Source: Hymenobacter monticola
GTDB taxonomy: Bacteria > Bacteroidota > Bacteroidia > Cytophagales > Hymenobacteraceae
Assembly (NCBI RefSeq): GCF_022811645.1
Contig: NZ_CP094534.1
Coordinates: 5,146,001 to 5,210,000, forward strand
Length of the DNA: 64,000 bases
Reading direction: 5' to 3'
Shown: positions 14,905 to 23,656 of the stretch, in pieces
Numbering within the stretch: position 1 is the first letter of the stretch
Layout of the letters: each line of letters opens with the position of its first letter
Position numbers and translations under genes: made by a program
Notes under the pieces: generated by a model
What the model saw: the letters and a program-made list of their open reading frames with translations, nothing else
The model's database searches: none
What the model was told of the DNA's origin: nothing

Positions 14905-16470
14905 CTATTTTGGCGCCGTGGGGCCTTCCCAGGCATCCAGCTCGGCCTGACGCTCCCGCCGAATCTGAGCCAGTACGGCGCTGTCGGGCCGCAGGCCGAT
15001 GGTGATGGCTGTGCCCCGCTCGCGGGCATAAGGGTCCGTGATGGCGGCGACGCGGCGGTAGGAGGCAAAGCGCGGCGCTAATTCAAGGTGCGGCTCGTCG
15101 TCGATGATGAGGATGGCCTGGCAGGAGTCAAGTGGCGGGTACCAGTAAATGAAGCTGCCGTTGAGGCTGTTGGCAATGGGTAGCTTGCGGTGGCGGTTGA
15201 AGTAGTTGATGGCGCTGGCCTGGCCGTAGTTGACGCAGTGAATGAGCGTGTGGGCGCGGGCCGCGGCGGGCAGGCTTTGGTAAGCGGCCCAGGTTTTGTC
15301 GGCCAGTTCGCGCCAGCCGCGCATGTCGGCGTAGTCCTGCGGCAGGGCGTGGTTTTGGCCGTCTTCCCAGCGGTATACGCCCAGCGAGGCGTATTTGGGC
15401 TGTAGCGCGGCCATGGTAGCGGGGCTATACAAGGGGAACAAAATGGGCGCGAAAAAGATGGGGAAGGCCAGCGGCAGCAGCACCAAAGCCACCTGCAAAG
15501 CCGGCCGCCAGCCAAAGCCAACCGGCCGCACCACCCGCTGCGACGGGCGCAGCCGCGCCTCCCACCACACGGCCCCGAAGGCGTACAGCACCGGGTAGTA
15601 GCCCAACGCATAATAATCTTTGCCGTGCAGCGCGGCCAGCAACCCCACGCCCAGCACCGATACCCACCCCACAGCCCGATACGGCCGAAACGCCCGGCTC
15701 AGCAGCAAGGCCAGCAGGCCGGGTAGCCATACCCAGGTAGCGGGCAGGTTCATCAGCAGCTGCGCTTTCCAGAAATCGAGAGGGTTGACGTGCATCAGCT
15801 GGCTTTCCTTGAGCAGGGCCATGTGGTGCACAAACGGAATGCCGTGCCGGATTTGCCACAGCGCGTTCGGCAGCCACAGCAGTAGCGCCAGCGCCGCCGC
15901 GCCCCAAAAATGCCGGTTCAGCAGCAGCCGGCGCCAGGGGGTGAGCAGCAGCGCGCCGCCCAGCGCCGCGATGAAAAACAGCGTGGTGTACTTGTTCAGC
16001 AAGCCCAGGCCCAGCGCCGCGCCCAGCAGGTAGAGGTAGCGCGGCCGCTTTTCCTGCCCGAAGCCCACCAACGCATACAGCGCCAGCACAAACCCAAACA
16101 CCTCGAACGAATTGGGCTGAAACAGCAGGTTGAGCCGAGCAAAGGCCGCCGCCAGGTAGCAGGTGCCCGCCAGCGCCTGCCCAAACCAGCCCGCGCCCAG
16201 CCGCCCGGCCAGCCGCACCACCAGATACACCGTGGCCGCGCCCCACAGAAACGGCCAGAAATGCACCCAGCCCTCGCCCCCGCCCAGCGCCAGCGTCAGC
16301 CAGCCCTGCGCGGCCAGCAGCGGCGGCACCTCCAGGTAGCCCCAGGCCAGGTGCTGGCCCTGGTTGAGGTACAGGTATTCGTCGCGCTGCAGCTCGTATT
16401 GCGGGCTGATGAGGAAGTAGCCCGACACGAACTTGACCAAGGCGAAGGCGAGCGGCAAAAGGCGTTTCAT
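14905..16470 (-). CDS. ArnT/PMT-like family 39 glycosyltransferase
   Basis: 521 residues with about eleven membrane helices. Early after helix 1, ELQRDEYLYLNQGQHLAWG carries the acidic pair typical of the first periplasmic loop in GT39/GT83 enzymes, which use polyprenyl-phosphate sugars to modify lipid A, proteins or other envelope targets. Other landmarks are LNKYTTLFFI and HGKDYYALGYYP. The C-terminal 180 residues form a soluble domain. A near-consensus TACCTTG lies a few bases before the ATG. Sugar and acceptor unknown. Confidence 0.82.
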   Translation of the reverse strand: MKRLLPLAFALVKFVSGYFLISPQYELQRDEYLYLNQGQHLAWGYLEVPPLLAAQGWLTLALGGGEGWVHFWPFLWGAATVYLVVRLAGRLGAGWFGQALAGTCYLAAAFARLNLLFQPNSFEVFGFVLALYALVGFGQEKRPRYLYLLGAALGLGLLNKYTTLFFIAALGGALLLTPWRRLLLNRHFWGAAALALLLWLPNALWQIRHGIPFVHHMALLKESQLMHVNPLDFWKAQLLMNLPATWVWLPGLLALLLSRAFRPYRAVGWVSVLGVGLLAALHGKDYYALGYYPVLYAFGAVWWEARLRPSQRVVRPVGFGWRPALQVALVLLPLAFPIFFAPILFPLYSPATMAALQPKYASLGVYRWEDGQNHALPQDYADMRGWRELADKTWAAYQSLPAAARAHTLIHCVNYGQASAINYFNRHRKLPIANSLNGSFIYWYPPLDSCQAILIIDDEPHLELAPRFASYRRVAAITDPYARERGTAITIGLRPDSAVLAQIRRERQAELDAWEGPTAPK

Positions 16471-16500
16471 GCCCGGCAAGGTAGCAGCGGGGGCAAGTTG

Positions 16501-16580
16501 TAGCGCGAACTTTGTAGTTCGCGTCCCCACGCCGATTCGATGATTGTTGTGCTGGCACGCGAACCACAAAGTTCGCGCTA
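16501..16580. repeat. Palindromic repeat in a divergent promoter gap (family i, copy 1)
   Basis: Arms TAGCGCGAACTTTGTAGTTC and, at the other end, ACCACAAAGTTCGCGCTA pair imperfectly around a 30-base loop. The same family recurs at 49223-49302. Both copies sit upstream of genes rather than after them, so a simple terminator role is unlikely. Confidence 0.75.
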
Positions 16581-16609
16581 CGGCTCGCGCCGCTGCCCCA
16601 AATCCCTCC

Positions 16610-16617
16610 TAACTTTA
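16610..16617 (+). promoter_or_regulatory. Near-consensus -7 element upstream of the zinc-ribbon gene
   Basis: TAACTTTA matches TAnnTTTG at all but the last base. It is 53 bases before the ATG at 16671 and downstream of the palindromic repeat. Confidence 0.3.
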
Positions 16618-16670
16618 CCCGTCTTCATCAATTCCTTTCCAGCGCCTCTGGCTAAAACCCCTACCCTTTC

Positions 16671-17288
16671 ATGATTTTCTACGGAACCAACGGTTCGCAC
16701 GTGCGCACCGCCCCTTTGCCCGGCGTGGCCTGCCCCAACTGCTCAACGATGGATAGTGTGAACGCCAGCGTTTTCAGCCGCTACGCCCACATCTACTGGA
16801 TTCCGCTGTTTCCCTACAGCAAGCCCATCGTGGCCCAATGCGAGCACTGCCAGCAGGCTTGGGAGGAGAAAGTCATGCCCGCCGAGGTGCGCGAGCCGGC
16901 CAAGGCGCTGAAGCAGGACACCCGCTCCCCGCTGCTGCACTGGGCCGGCCTGGGCGTCATCGCGGTGCTCATCTGCGTGGGGGCTCTGATGGGCGCCCGC
17001 AACGACCGCGAAGACAAGGCTTTCCTGGAAAATCCGCGCGTGGGCGACATCTACACGGTTCGGACCAAGGAAGATGACAAAACCTACTCGCTGCTGAAAG
17101 TAGTGGCCGTGAAAGGCCCCACCGTGGACGTGGTGCCCAACGAGTACACCATCAACCAGCGCAACGCCCTCGACGAGCTCAACGACCCCGCCAAGTACAG
17201 CAAAGAGTCCTTCACGCTAAGCCAGTTCGAGCTGAAAACCATGCAGAACAAGGGCCAGCTCACCGACGTGGACCGGCTGGAGAAGTAA
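16671..17288 (+). CDS. Zinc-ribbon membrane protein of unknown function
   Basis: 205 residues. The N-terminal zinc ribbon uses Cys21/Cys24 (CPNC) and Cys57/Cys60 (CEHC), with YIPLFPYSK-like hydrophobic loop residues between them, as in small zinc-ribbon 'YIPFFP' proteins. One membrane helix spans about residues 90-108 (GLGVIAVLICVGALMGA). The C-terminal 90 residues contain GDIYTVRTKEDDKTYSLLKVV, an SH3-like beta sequence. The topology would place the ribbon and beta domain on opposite sides of the inner membrane. No function is known to me. Confidence 0.75.
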   Translation: MIFYGTNGSHVRTAPLPGVACPNCSTMDSVNASVFSRYAHIYWIPLFPYSKPIVAQCEHCQQAWEEKVMPAEVREPAKALKQDTRSPLLHWAGLGVIAVLICVGALMGARNDREDKAFLENPRVGDIYTVRTKEDDKTYSLLKVVAVKGPTVDVVPNEYTINQRNALDELNDPAKYSKESFTLSQFELKTMQNKGQLTDVDRLEK

Positions 17289-17310
17289 AGCCCGCCCGCG
17301 GCCGTGCCAG

Positions 17311-18309
17311 CTATTGCGGCCACAGGCCCGCCCAGCGCAAAAAGTCCTCCCCCACCTGCTCCCAGTAGAAGTCGTCGTAATTGACCCGCCCGTTTTTCAT
17401 GCCGAAGAAGTTGTGTTCGCGGCCGGGGTACTCCCGGAAGGTGAAGTTGGTGCGGTGCTGCCGCGTGGCTTCCAGGCGCAGGTGGTCGTCGCCGGCCACG
17501 CCGCTGTCGAGGGTGCCGAAGCCGATGAACATGGGTACTTTGGTGCGCAGCAGCACCGGCATTTCGGAGGTGCCGAAGCCGTAGGTGTTGCGCGGGTCGT
17601 CGCCCTTGCAGTCAGCAACAGTAGGGTCGGCCACCACCTGCTGCCAGCGGCGGAAAATCCAGCCCGCCGCCGCCGTGTCGGCTTCCTGCCGGGCCTGGGC
17701 CAGCATCGACATGAGGCGGCCCAGCGGGTTGCCGCTCAAGTACACGGCCCGGCTCACGAGGCCCGGCACGGCCGCCAAGTGCGCCACCACCGCCGTGCCC
17801 TGCGAGTGCCCGCCGATAACGACATGTGCCGCATCCACCCAGGGCTGCTTTTTGAGGTAGCGCAGCACGGCCTCGTCGCGCCGCACGTAGTAGTCGAGGT
17901 AGTTGCGGGCGCAGTAGTAGGCCGGCGGCTGGGTCTGCTGAAAGATGACGTTGGGATTCTGCCCCGTCACGTCGAAGGTGAGCGGCAGGCCAGGCTTGCT
18001 GATGATGGCCAGGTGGCAGGTTTCGAGCACCTTTTTGGGCCGGAAGGGAAACACCGGGAAGGCCCCGCGCTCGTCGTAGAGCACCAGGGGCATGGGGAGC
18101 GAGCCCTGCTCCCAGAGCAGCAACGGCTTCTTCCGCTGCTCCTCGCCGGGCTTCGCCATAAGCAGCACCTGCACGCTGTCGCGCCCGAACATGACCACCA
18201 GGCGGCGGTAGCCAAAGGACTCGGGCGAGCGCGGGGCGGGTTTGGTTTGAGCAGAAGCCGGCCGGGCCAGGCTCAGCAGTAACCCTAGTAGTAGTAACAG
18301 GTGCCGCAT
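17311..18309 (-). CDS. Secreted alpha/beta hydrolase
   Basis: 332 residues. Signal peptide residues 1-20 end at ASAQ. The nucleophile elbow GGHSQG puts the catalytic Ser at 169; LYLSGNPLG follows, GFGTLDSGV probably carries the acid, and PGREHNFFG the catalytic His. The dienelactone-hydrolase or prolyl-oligopeptidase-like fold suggests an esterase or peptidase in the periplasm. Substrate unknown. Convergent with the zinc-ribbon gene (22-base gap). Confidence 0.82.
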   Translation of the reverse strand: MRHLLLLLGLLLSLARPASAQTKPAPRSPESFGYRRLVVMFGRDSVQVLLMAKPGEEQRKKPLLLWEQGSLPMPLVLYDERGAFPVFPFRPKKVLETCHLAIISKPGLPLTFDVTGQNPNVIFQQTQPPAYYCARNYLDYYVRRDEAVLRYLKKQPWVDAAHVVIGGHSQGTAVVAHLAAVPGLVSRAVYLSGNPLGRLMSMLAQARQEADTAAAGWIFRRWQQVVADPTVADCKGDDPRNTYGFGTSEMPVLLRTKVPMFIGFGTLDSGVAGDDHLRLEATRQHRTNFTFREYPGREHNFFGMKNGRVNYDDFYWEQVGEDFLRWAGLWPQ

Positions 18310-18357
18310 CTAATGTTTTTCTGGCACCGGCTACGCTGCCGGGGCGGCGCAAGGACT

Positions 18358-18603
18358 TTAGAGGCCGCTGGGCAGTTGCACCAGCCGCAGGTAGTCGCCC
18401 AGGCCCGCGGGCTTCTGGAACACGTGGATGAAGAGGATGTGCTCTTCGCCGCGGCTGCGCCAGATTTCGGCGTAGAAGCCCGCCACGGCATACAGCGTCA
18501 GGTCGAAGCTGTCTTCCTGGCGCTCGGCCAGGCGGGTGCCGTGCCGGGCGAGGTGCTCGGCCTGGCGGCGCTGGTGCAGGGCTTTAAAATCGGTGAAATT
18601 CAT
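18358..18603 (-). CDS. Small conserved-looking hypothetical protein
   Basis: 81 residues, no recognised domain. It reads MNFTDFKALHQRRQ at the start and later FYAEIWRSRGEEHILFIHVF, a balanced composition that looks genuinely coded. It lies just upstream of the hydrolase (48 bases), probably in its transcript, and diverges from the SPFH gene. Confidence 0.6.
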   Translation of the reverse strand: MNFTDFKALHQRRQAEHLARHGTRLAERQEDSFDLTLYAVAGFYAEIWRSRGEEHILFIHVFQKPAGLGDYLRLVQLPSGL

Positions 18604-18703
18604 GAAAATAAACAGGCGGTAGAACCGATGGTAGCGGGCCGTTTCGGTTGTCGGTTTTTCTCCTTAGGTTGCACCAAAATACATCCACCTTGCTTGCCGC
18701 CGC

Positions 18704-19696
18704 ATGGGCCTCTTCGACTTTATTCGCAACGAGCTGATTGAGATTATCGACTGGGTTGATAACTCAACCGATACCGTCATCTGGAAATTTCCCGACCACG
18801 AGAATAACATCAAAAACGGCGCCCAGCTCGTGGTGCGCGAGTCGCAGGTGGCCATCTTGCTCGACGAAGGCCGCGTGGCCGACGTGTACGGCCCCGGCCG
18901 CCACGTGCTCAGCACCGCCAACATGCCCGTGCTCACCACCCTACGCGGCTGGAAATACGGCTTCGAGTCGCCCTTCAAAGTCGACGTTTACTTTGTGTCC
19001 ACCAAGCAGTTCACCAACCTGAAGTGGGGCACGCCCAACCCCGTCATCCTCCGCGACCCGGAGTTCAAGCAGGTGCGGATACGCGCCTTCGGCACCTTCG
19101 CCCTGCGCGTGAGCGAGCCGGCTAAGTTTCTGACCGAATTTGCCGGCACTAACTCCCTCGTGCGCATCGCCGATGTGGAAGGGCAGCTGCGCTCGGCCAT
19201 CGTCAATAAATTTTCCGACACCCTGGCCGAGGCCAACGTGTCGGTGCTCGACCTGGCCCGCAACTACCAGGAGCTGGGCGAGCGGCTGCGCCCACTGCTG
19301 CAAGACGATTTCGGCGCCTACGGCCTGGAGCTCACGCGCTTCTACCTCGAAAACGCCAGCCTGCCGGCCGAAGTTGAAGCCTTCCTCGACAAGACTTCGC
19401 AGATGAACATGGCCGGCGACATGGCCCGCTTCCAGCAGTTCCAGGCCGGCTTGGCCGTGGAGAAAGCCGCCGAGCAGGAAGGCGGCATTGGCGGGGCGGC
19501 CGTGCTGCTGGGCGGCCTGGGCAACATGATGGGCCAAGCCACCGCGCCCACCGCCCCGGCGGCCGCCCCAGCCGCCGGCCCCAGCAAGGAACAGGTGATG
19601 CAGCTGCTCCGCGACTTGGGCCAGCTGAAAGCCGACGGCATTCTGACCGAGGAGGAATTCAACACCAAGAAGGCGGAGCTGTTGGCGCGGCTGTAG
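18704..19696 (+). CDS. SPFH-domain protein (YdjI / virion core-like) with SHOCT tail
   Basis: 330 residues. The SPFH/band 7-like domain covers about residues 25-230: NGAQLVVRESQVAILLDEGR, GPGRHVLSTANMP and RIRAFGTFALRVSEPAKF match the YdjI-type 'virion core protein' subgroup. A Gly/Ala/Pro linker follows and residues 295-330 are a SHOCT module (LGQLKADGILTEEEFNTKK). There is no membrane helix; SPFH proteins scaffold membrane microdomains. In Bacillus subtilis ydjI lies with pspA, ydjG and ydjH; here the next gene on the same strand is a double zinc-ribbon membrane protein resembling YdjG. No PspA homologue is visible. Confidence 0.85.
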   Translation: MGLFDFIRNELIEIIDWVDNSTDTVIWKFPDHENNIKNGAQLVVRESQVAILLDEGRVADVYGPGRHVLSTANMPVLTTLRGWKYGFESPFKVDVYFVSTKQFTNLKWGTPNPVILRDPEFKQVRIRAFGTFALRVSEPAKFLTEFAGTNSLVRIADVEGQLRSAIVNKFSDTLAEANVSVLDLARNYQELGERLRPLLQDDFGAYGLELTRFYLENASLPAEVEAFLDKTSQMNMAGDMARFQQFQAGLAVEKAAEQEGGIGGAAVLLGGLGNMMGQATAPTAPAAAPAAGPSKEQVMQLLRDLGQLKADGILTEEEFNTKKAELLARL

Positions 19697-19719
19697 CTAG
19701 CTGGAAAGTCAGATAACTC

Positions 19720-19862
19720 GCGGGTTTCGTTCTGGCGTGGGGCCTCGCCCCCAGCCCCTCTCCCAAGGGAGAGGGGGGCCAGTCGTCAGTGCAAAACCGG
19801 TGCTTCCTCTCCTTTGGGAAAGGGGGTCAGGGGGTGAGGCCCCACGCCAGAACGAAACCCGC
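19720..19862. repeat. Palindromic repeat between SPFH and zinc-ribbon genes (family l, copy 1)
   Basis: Perfect 27-base arms start GCGGGTTTCGTTCTGG (19720-19746) and end CCAGAACGAAACCCGC (19836-19862). The interior has a second CT-rich/AG-rich hairpin and a central GCCAGTCGTCA that recurs in the related element at 27172-27274. Confidence 0.85.
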
Positions 19863-19898
19863 AAGTAGCTTTCGCGGCATCATAAATATTCTCCCCCG

Positions 19899-21062
19899 AT
19901 GGACCCCGCCACCGAAGCCACGCTGCGCCAATTGCGCGAAACCGACCTGCTGCGGGCGCCCTGCGCCGGTTGCGGGGCCCAGTTGGTATTTCAGGCTGAT
20001 ACCCAGCAGCTGGGCTGCACCCACTGCGGGGCCACGCAGGCGCTAGAGTTCAGCCAAAACCGCCTGAAGGAAAACGAGCTAACCGGCGAAATCGGCCAGG
20101 AGCTGGACCCCAGCCGCTACGTGGAACAGCAGCTTTTCAGCTGCCCCAGCTGCGGGGCTCGCACCCGCGTGGCCGCCGATGCCCCCACGTTGAACTGCGG
20201 CTTCTGCGGCAGCCGAGCCATCAACCCCGAGGCCCAGCGCACCCGCCTGATTGAGCCCGCCGGGGTGCTGCCCTTCCGCCTGAGCCGGGCGGCGGCCGTG
20301 GAGCGGTTTCGGGGCTGGATTGGGACGAGCTGGCTGGCGCCCAACGACCTGGCCAAGGCCGCCAACCTCGACAACCTGCACGGCATCTACCTCCCCTTCT
20401 GGACCTTTGATGCCCAAGCGCATTCCGACTGGGACGGCGAGCGCGGCGACTATTATTATGTGACCGTGAGCGACACCGACGGCAAAGGCCGCACCGTGAC
20501 CCGCCAGGAGCGCCGCACCAACTGGAGCTACCAAAGCGGCACCCACGACGACTTCTACGACGACCTGCTGCTGCCGGCCTCGCGCGGCCTCACCCGCCAC
20601 CACAAAAACGCCGAAGAAGTGCTCGACTACGACCTGCAGGAGGTGGTAGACTACGACCCGCGTGTGCTCTTGGGCTGGGAAGCCGAGGTGTACGACCTCG
20701 ACCTGCACGCCGGCCGGGCCCAGGCGCACGACATCATCCGCCAGCGCGAGCGCGACGCCTGCTCCGAGTTGCTGGGCGGCGATACCCAACGCGGCCTGCA
20801 CGTGGACACTTCGCTCAGCTACGAGTCGTTCAAGCACTTGCTGCTGCCGCTGTGGCTGTGCGCCTACACCTACCGCGGCAAGCTCTACCATTTCCTGGTG
20901 AACGGGCAGACGGGCAAGGTGTCCGGCTCGCGCCCACTCTCGTTCTGGAAGGTGTTGCTCCTGGTGCTGCTGGGGCTGGCCGTGGCCGGCGCAGCGTTCT
21001 ATTTCTGGAACGAAGCGCACGGCCACACCACGGTCCAAACGCATTTCGAGTACCGGCCTTAG
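19899..21062 (+). CDS. Double zinc-ribbon, C-terminally anchored protein (YdjG-like)
   Basis: 387 residues. Two TFIIB-type zinc ribbons: Cys22/25/40/43 and Cys82/85/100/103. After these comes LPFRLSRAAAVERFRGWI, a sequence block shared by 'zinc ribbon/primosomal-like' membrane proteins including B. subtilis YdjG. Residues 350-367 form one membrane helix near the C-terminus. With the SPFH gene upstream this suggests a membrane-quality complex akin to the YdjGHI stress system, but that is inference from architecture and context. TAGCTTTC at 19866-19873 is a near-consensus -7 element, so it may also have its own promoter. Confidence 0.72.
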   Translation: MDPATEATLRQLRETDLLRAPCAGCGAQLVFQADTQQLGCTHCGATQALEFSQNRLKENELTGEIGQELDPSRYVEQQLFSCPSCGARTRVAADAPTLNCGFCGSRAINPEAQRTRLIEPAGVLPFRLSRAAAVERFRGWIGTSWLAPNDLAKAANLDNLHGIYLPFWTFDAQAHSDWDGERGDYYYVTVSDTDGKGRTVTRQERRTNWSYQSGTHDDFYDDLLLPASRGLTRHHKNAEEVLDYDLQEVVDYDPRVLLGWEAEVYDLDLHAGRAQAHDIIRQRERDACSELLGGDTQRGLHVDTSLSYESFKHLLLPLWLCAYTYRGKLYHFLVNGQTGKVSGSRPLSFWKVLLLVLLGLAVAGAAFYFWNEAHGHTTVQTHFEYRP

Positions 21063-21078
21063 GCGGCCGAACGATGTA

Positions 21079-21198
21079 TAGACGCGACACTTCGCGTCTC
21101 CACGTTGAACGACCAGAACCGCGCCGTTCGGGGTATTGTGTCCCTGCTCATTCAGCCGTTTGCCGTTCAACGAGGAGACGCGAAGTGTCGCGTCTCTA
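21079..21198. repeat. Palindromic repeat with nested inner palindrome (family k)
   Basis: Arms begin TAGACGCGACACTTCGCGTC (21079) and end with GACGCGAAGTGTCGCGTCTCTA (21198); the shorter GACGCG...CGCGTC palindrome is nested in each arm. It separates the zinc-ribbon gene from the YfcC transporter. Confidence 0.8.
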
Positions 21199-21240
21199 CC
21201 TTCGCACCGCGTTTTTGTGGGCGTTGCCCGGCTTTTTCCT

Positions 21241-22587
21241 ATGAACACCTTTCGCTTCCCCCACCCGCTCGTCTTGCTGGTGGGCTTCATCATACTGGCC
21301 GCGGCCCTGAGCTACGTGCTGCCCGCCGGCCAGTTTGCCCGCCAGAAAAACGAGGCCACCGGCCGCGAGGTGGTGGTACCTGGCTCCTATCAGCGCGTGC
21401 CAGCCACCCCCGTAAGCCCGCTCGACATGTTGGTGGACATTCCCAAGGGCATGGCCGACGCGGCGGGCGTCATCTTCCTGATTTTCCTGGCCGGCGGCGC
21501 TTTCACCGTGCTCGACCAGACGGGCGCCCTGCGCCACGGCGTGGACTGGCTGCTGGCCCGCGCCCACGGCCGCGAAGTGCTCGTTATCCCCATCATCAGC
21601 CTGCTTTTCGCCACCATGGGCGCACTGGAGAATATGGGCGAAGAAATTGTGCCTCTCATCCCGGTGCTGCTGGTGCTCATGCGGCGGCTGGGCTACCCCG
21701 TTATCACGGCGGTGGCGGCCAGCCTGGGCGCGGCCATCGTGGGCGCTGCCTTTAGCCCCATAAACCCCTTCCAGGTGGGTGTGGCCCAGAAACTGGCGCA
21801 ACTGCCGCTGCTCTCGGGCGGCGGCTACCGGCTGGCGCTGTTGCTGCCCGCCGTGGCCCTCTGGATAGCCGGCGTGATGCGCCACGCCATTCGCCACCGC
21901 GTGGCCCCGGAAATCACCACCGATGAAGTGGCCGCCGATGCCCGCGGGGCTGGGCGCCACGGGCTGGTGCTGCTGTTGCTGCTGGTGTGCTTCAGCATCT
22001 TCGGCTACGGGGTGGTGAGCCTGGGCTGGGACTTCGACCAGATGGGCGCGCTGTTTTTCGTGCTGGGCGTGGGGGCCGGGCTGCTGGGCGGGCTGGGCCT
22101 CTCGGGCACGGCCGAGGGCTTCGTGACGGGCTTCCGCGACATTGCCTTTTCGGCGCTGCTGATTGGGTTTGCCCGCGCCATTTTCGTGGTGCTGGAGCAG
22201 GGCCACATCGTCGACACCATCGTGCAGGCGCTGTCGGCACCACTGGGGAACCTGCCGGTCACGCTCTCGGCGCTGGGCATGATGGTGGTGCAGACCGCCC
22301 TGCACCTGCCCGTGCCCAGCGTCAGCGGGCAAGCCACGCTCACCATGCCCCTGTTCGCCCCGCTGGCCGATATTATCGGCCTCTCCCGCCAGGTGGTGGT
22401 GCTGGCGTTTCAATACGCCGCCGGGCTGTGCGAACTCATCACGCCCACCAACGGCTCCCTGCTGGCCATCCTGGCCATCTGCGGCATTCGCTTCGACCAA
22501 TGGCTGCGCTACGTGTGGCCGCTGTATGCGCTGCTGCTGGCGCTGGGCGTGGCCGGCGTGGTGGCGGGCATCTGGCTGGGCGTTTAG
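21241..22587 (+). CDS. YfcC family (DcuC-like) membrane transporter
   Basis: 448 residues with about twelve membrane helices. The N-terminal VLLVGFIILAAALSYVLPAG, the internal FPRMGA-like ATMGALENMGEEIVPLIPVL and the C-terminal LCELITPTNGSLLAILAICG, where a re-entrant loop motif sits, match the YfcC/DcuC branch of the ion transporter superfamily. Homologues are annotated as C4-dicarboxylate or basic amino acid carriers; the substrate cannot be assigned. ATG 21241 replaces an upstream frame running through the repeat. The stop overlaps the convergent phosphatase gene by four bases. Confidence 0.83.
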   Translation: MNTFRFPHPLVLLVGFIILAAALSYVLPAGQFARQKNEATGREVVVPGSYQRVPATPVSPLDMLVDIPKGMADAAGVIFLIFLAGGAFTVLDQTGALRHGVDWLLARAHGREVLVIPIISLLFATMGALENMGEEIVPLIPVLLVLMRRLGYPVITAVAASLGAAIVGAAFSPINPFQVGVAQKLAQLPLLSGGGYRLALLLPAVALWIAGVMRHAIRHRVAPEITTDEVAADARGAGRHGLVLLLLLVCFSIFGYGVVSLGWDFDQMGALFFVLGVGAGLLGGLGLSGTAEGFVTGFRDIAFSALLIGFARAIFVVLEQGHIVDTIVQALSAPLGNLPVTLSALGMMVVQTALHLPVPSVSGQATLTMPLFAPLADIIGLSRQVVVLAFQYAAGLCELITPTNGSLLAILAICGIRFDQWLRYVWPLYALLLALGVAGVVAGIWLGV

Positions 22588-23120
22588 GCGCCGGTCCGGT
22601 ACTGCCGCACGAACGCAAACTGAGCCGGAGTCTGAGGCGAGGTTGGTTCGCGGTATACCTTGGCCACGGTTTGCCACTCGCGGGCAATGTGCGCCAGGGC
22701 TTCTTCGCCGCTCAAGCCAAGGGCTTGCTGCAAATGGCAGCCTACCACCACCCCGGTGCGGCCAATGCCACCCCAGCAATGCACCGCCGCCCGCCGGCCC
22801 GCCGCCGCGCTGTCGGCCAAGGCTTCCAGCACTTCGGCCAGCCGTTCGTCGCTGGGCACATCCATGTCCGTCACCGGAAACCGGCGGTAACGCACCTGCC
22901 CCGGTTCCAGGCCGTGGTGGGTGGCCCGCTGCTGCAACAGGGCTTCGTAGGGCCGCAGCTCGCCCGGTTCGGTCAGGTCGTAGAAGTCGCGGATGCCCGC
23001 CGCCAGCAGCACATCCAGCTTAGCCACGGCCTTGGCGTCAGTCAGGTCGCCGGGGTATTCGCAGGCTAGCAGCAAGGGGGTAGCCCAGTACGAATTGGGC
23101 ATGGGGCGGGGAGCAGACAT
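22584..23120 (-). CDS. Dual-specificity/tyrosine phosphatase-like protein
   Basis: 178 residues. The P-loop HCWGGIGRTG gives nucleophile Cys115 and Arg121, the HCx5R signature of cysteine-based phosphatases. FPVTDMDVPSD supplies a candidate general acid Asp. The sequence is closest in style to small bacterial dual-specificity phosphatases; no kinase is adjacent. Starts at 23120 and 23102 are both plausible; the longer is given. Cytosolic, with no signal or helix. Confidence 0.85.
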   Translation of the reverse strand: MSAPRPMPNSYWATPLLLACEYPGDLTDAKAVAKLDVLLAAGIRDFYDLTEPGELRPYEALLQQRATHHGLEPGQVRYRRFPVTDMDVPSDERLAEVLEALADSAAAGRRAAVHCWGGIGRTGVVVGCHLQQALGLSGEEALAHIAREWQTVAKVYREPTSPQTPAQFAFVRQYRTGA

Positions 23121-23174
23121 GGACGTAGCTTGGCTTGAAGGCTGAAATTTAGGTTGACGTGGCGCCAAATCCGA

Positions 23175-23582
23175 CTAATCGGCCCGCAGTTCGCTGGCCT
23201 GGAACACGCGCGGCAGCTTGCGCTTGCGCTCCACAATCTGAAAGGAAGCCGAGTCGGTCGATTCATCCCAGAACACGTCCGACACGTGGCCGAAGTGGCG
23301 GTACTGGCCCGGCTGGGGCGTCACCTCCTCCACCGAATCGCCGAAGCTGAACTTGGGCTTGTGGTAGATTTCCTTGAACAGCTCGGGGCGCACCAGAAAC
23401 TGCTGCTCGTCGTAGCGAATGGTAATCCATTCGCCATCCTCGTCTTCGCTGATTTTCTCGAACAGCTTGCCTACGGGCTCCAGCAACTCAAACGAGCGAC
23501 GGTTGGCGGGGTGAATGTAGCGGAAGCCGTACTCAGGCGACCAGCCGTAGAGGCCAAAAACAACGGGTTTGGGACGGGGCAT
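23175..23582 (-). CDS. Hypothetical protein, Bacteroidota type
   Basis: 135 residues, unknown function. FGLYGWSPEYGFRYIHPANR at the N-terminus and YRHFGHVSDVFWDESTDSA later look like a conserved small beta-rich domain, perhaps SH3-like. It starts at ATG 23582; AATCTTTG on the minus strand at 23603-23610 is a near match to the -7 element about 20 bases upstream. The phosphatase gene begins 54 bases downstream on the same strand. Confidence 0.68.
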   Translation of the reverse strand: MPRPKPVVFGLYGWSPEYGFRYIHPANRRSFELLEPVGKLFEKISEDEDGEWITIRYDEQQFLVRPELFKEIYHKPKFSFGDSVEEVTPQPGQYRHFGHVSDVFWDESTDSASFQIVERKRKLPRVFQASELRAD

Positions 23583-23656
23583 TGGGCAGGTTAAGGGCGG
23601 GGCAAAGATTACCTGTAAAACCCCAAATAGCCAGCCGAAGTTGCTGCGAAAGGCGT

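Noticed and set aside
21196-22779. Long antisense reading frame over the YfcC gene
   Set aside because: His/Gln/Arg-rich composition without hydrophobic or domain features; shadow of a GC-rich transporter gene. The same holds for frames over the GH13, argS and menA genes.
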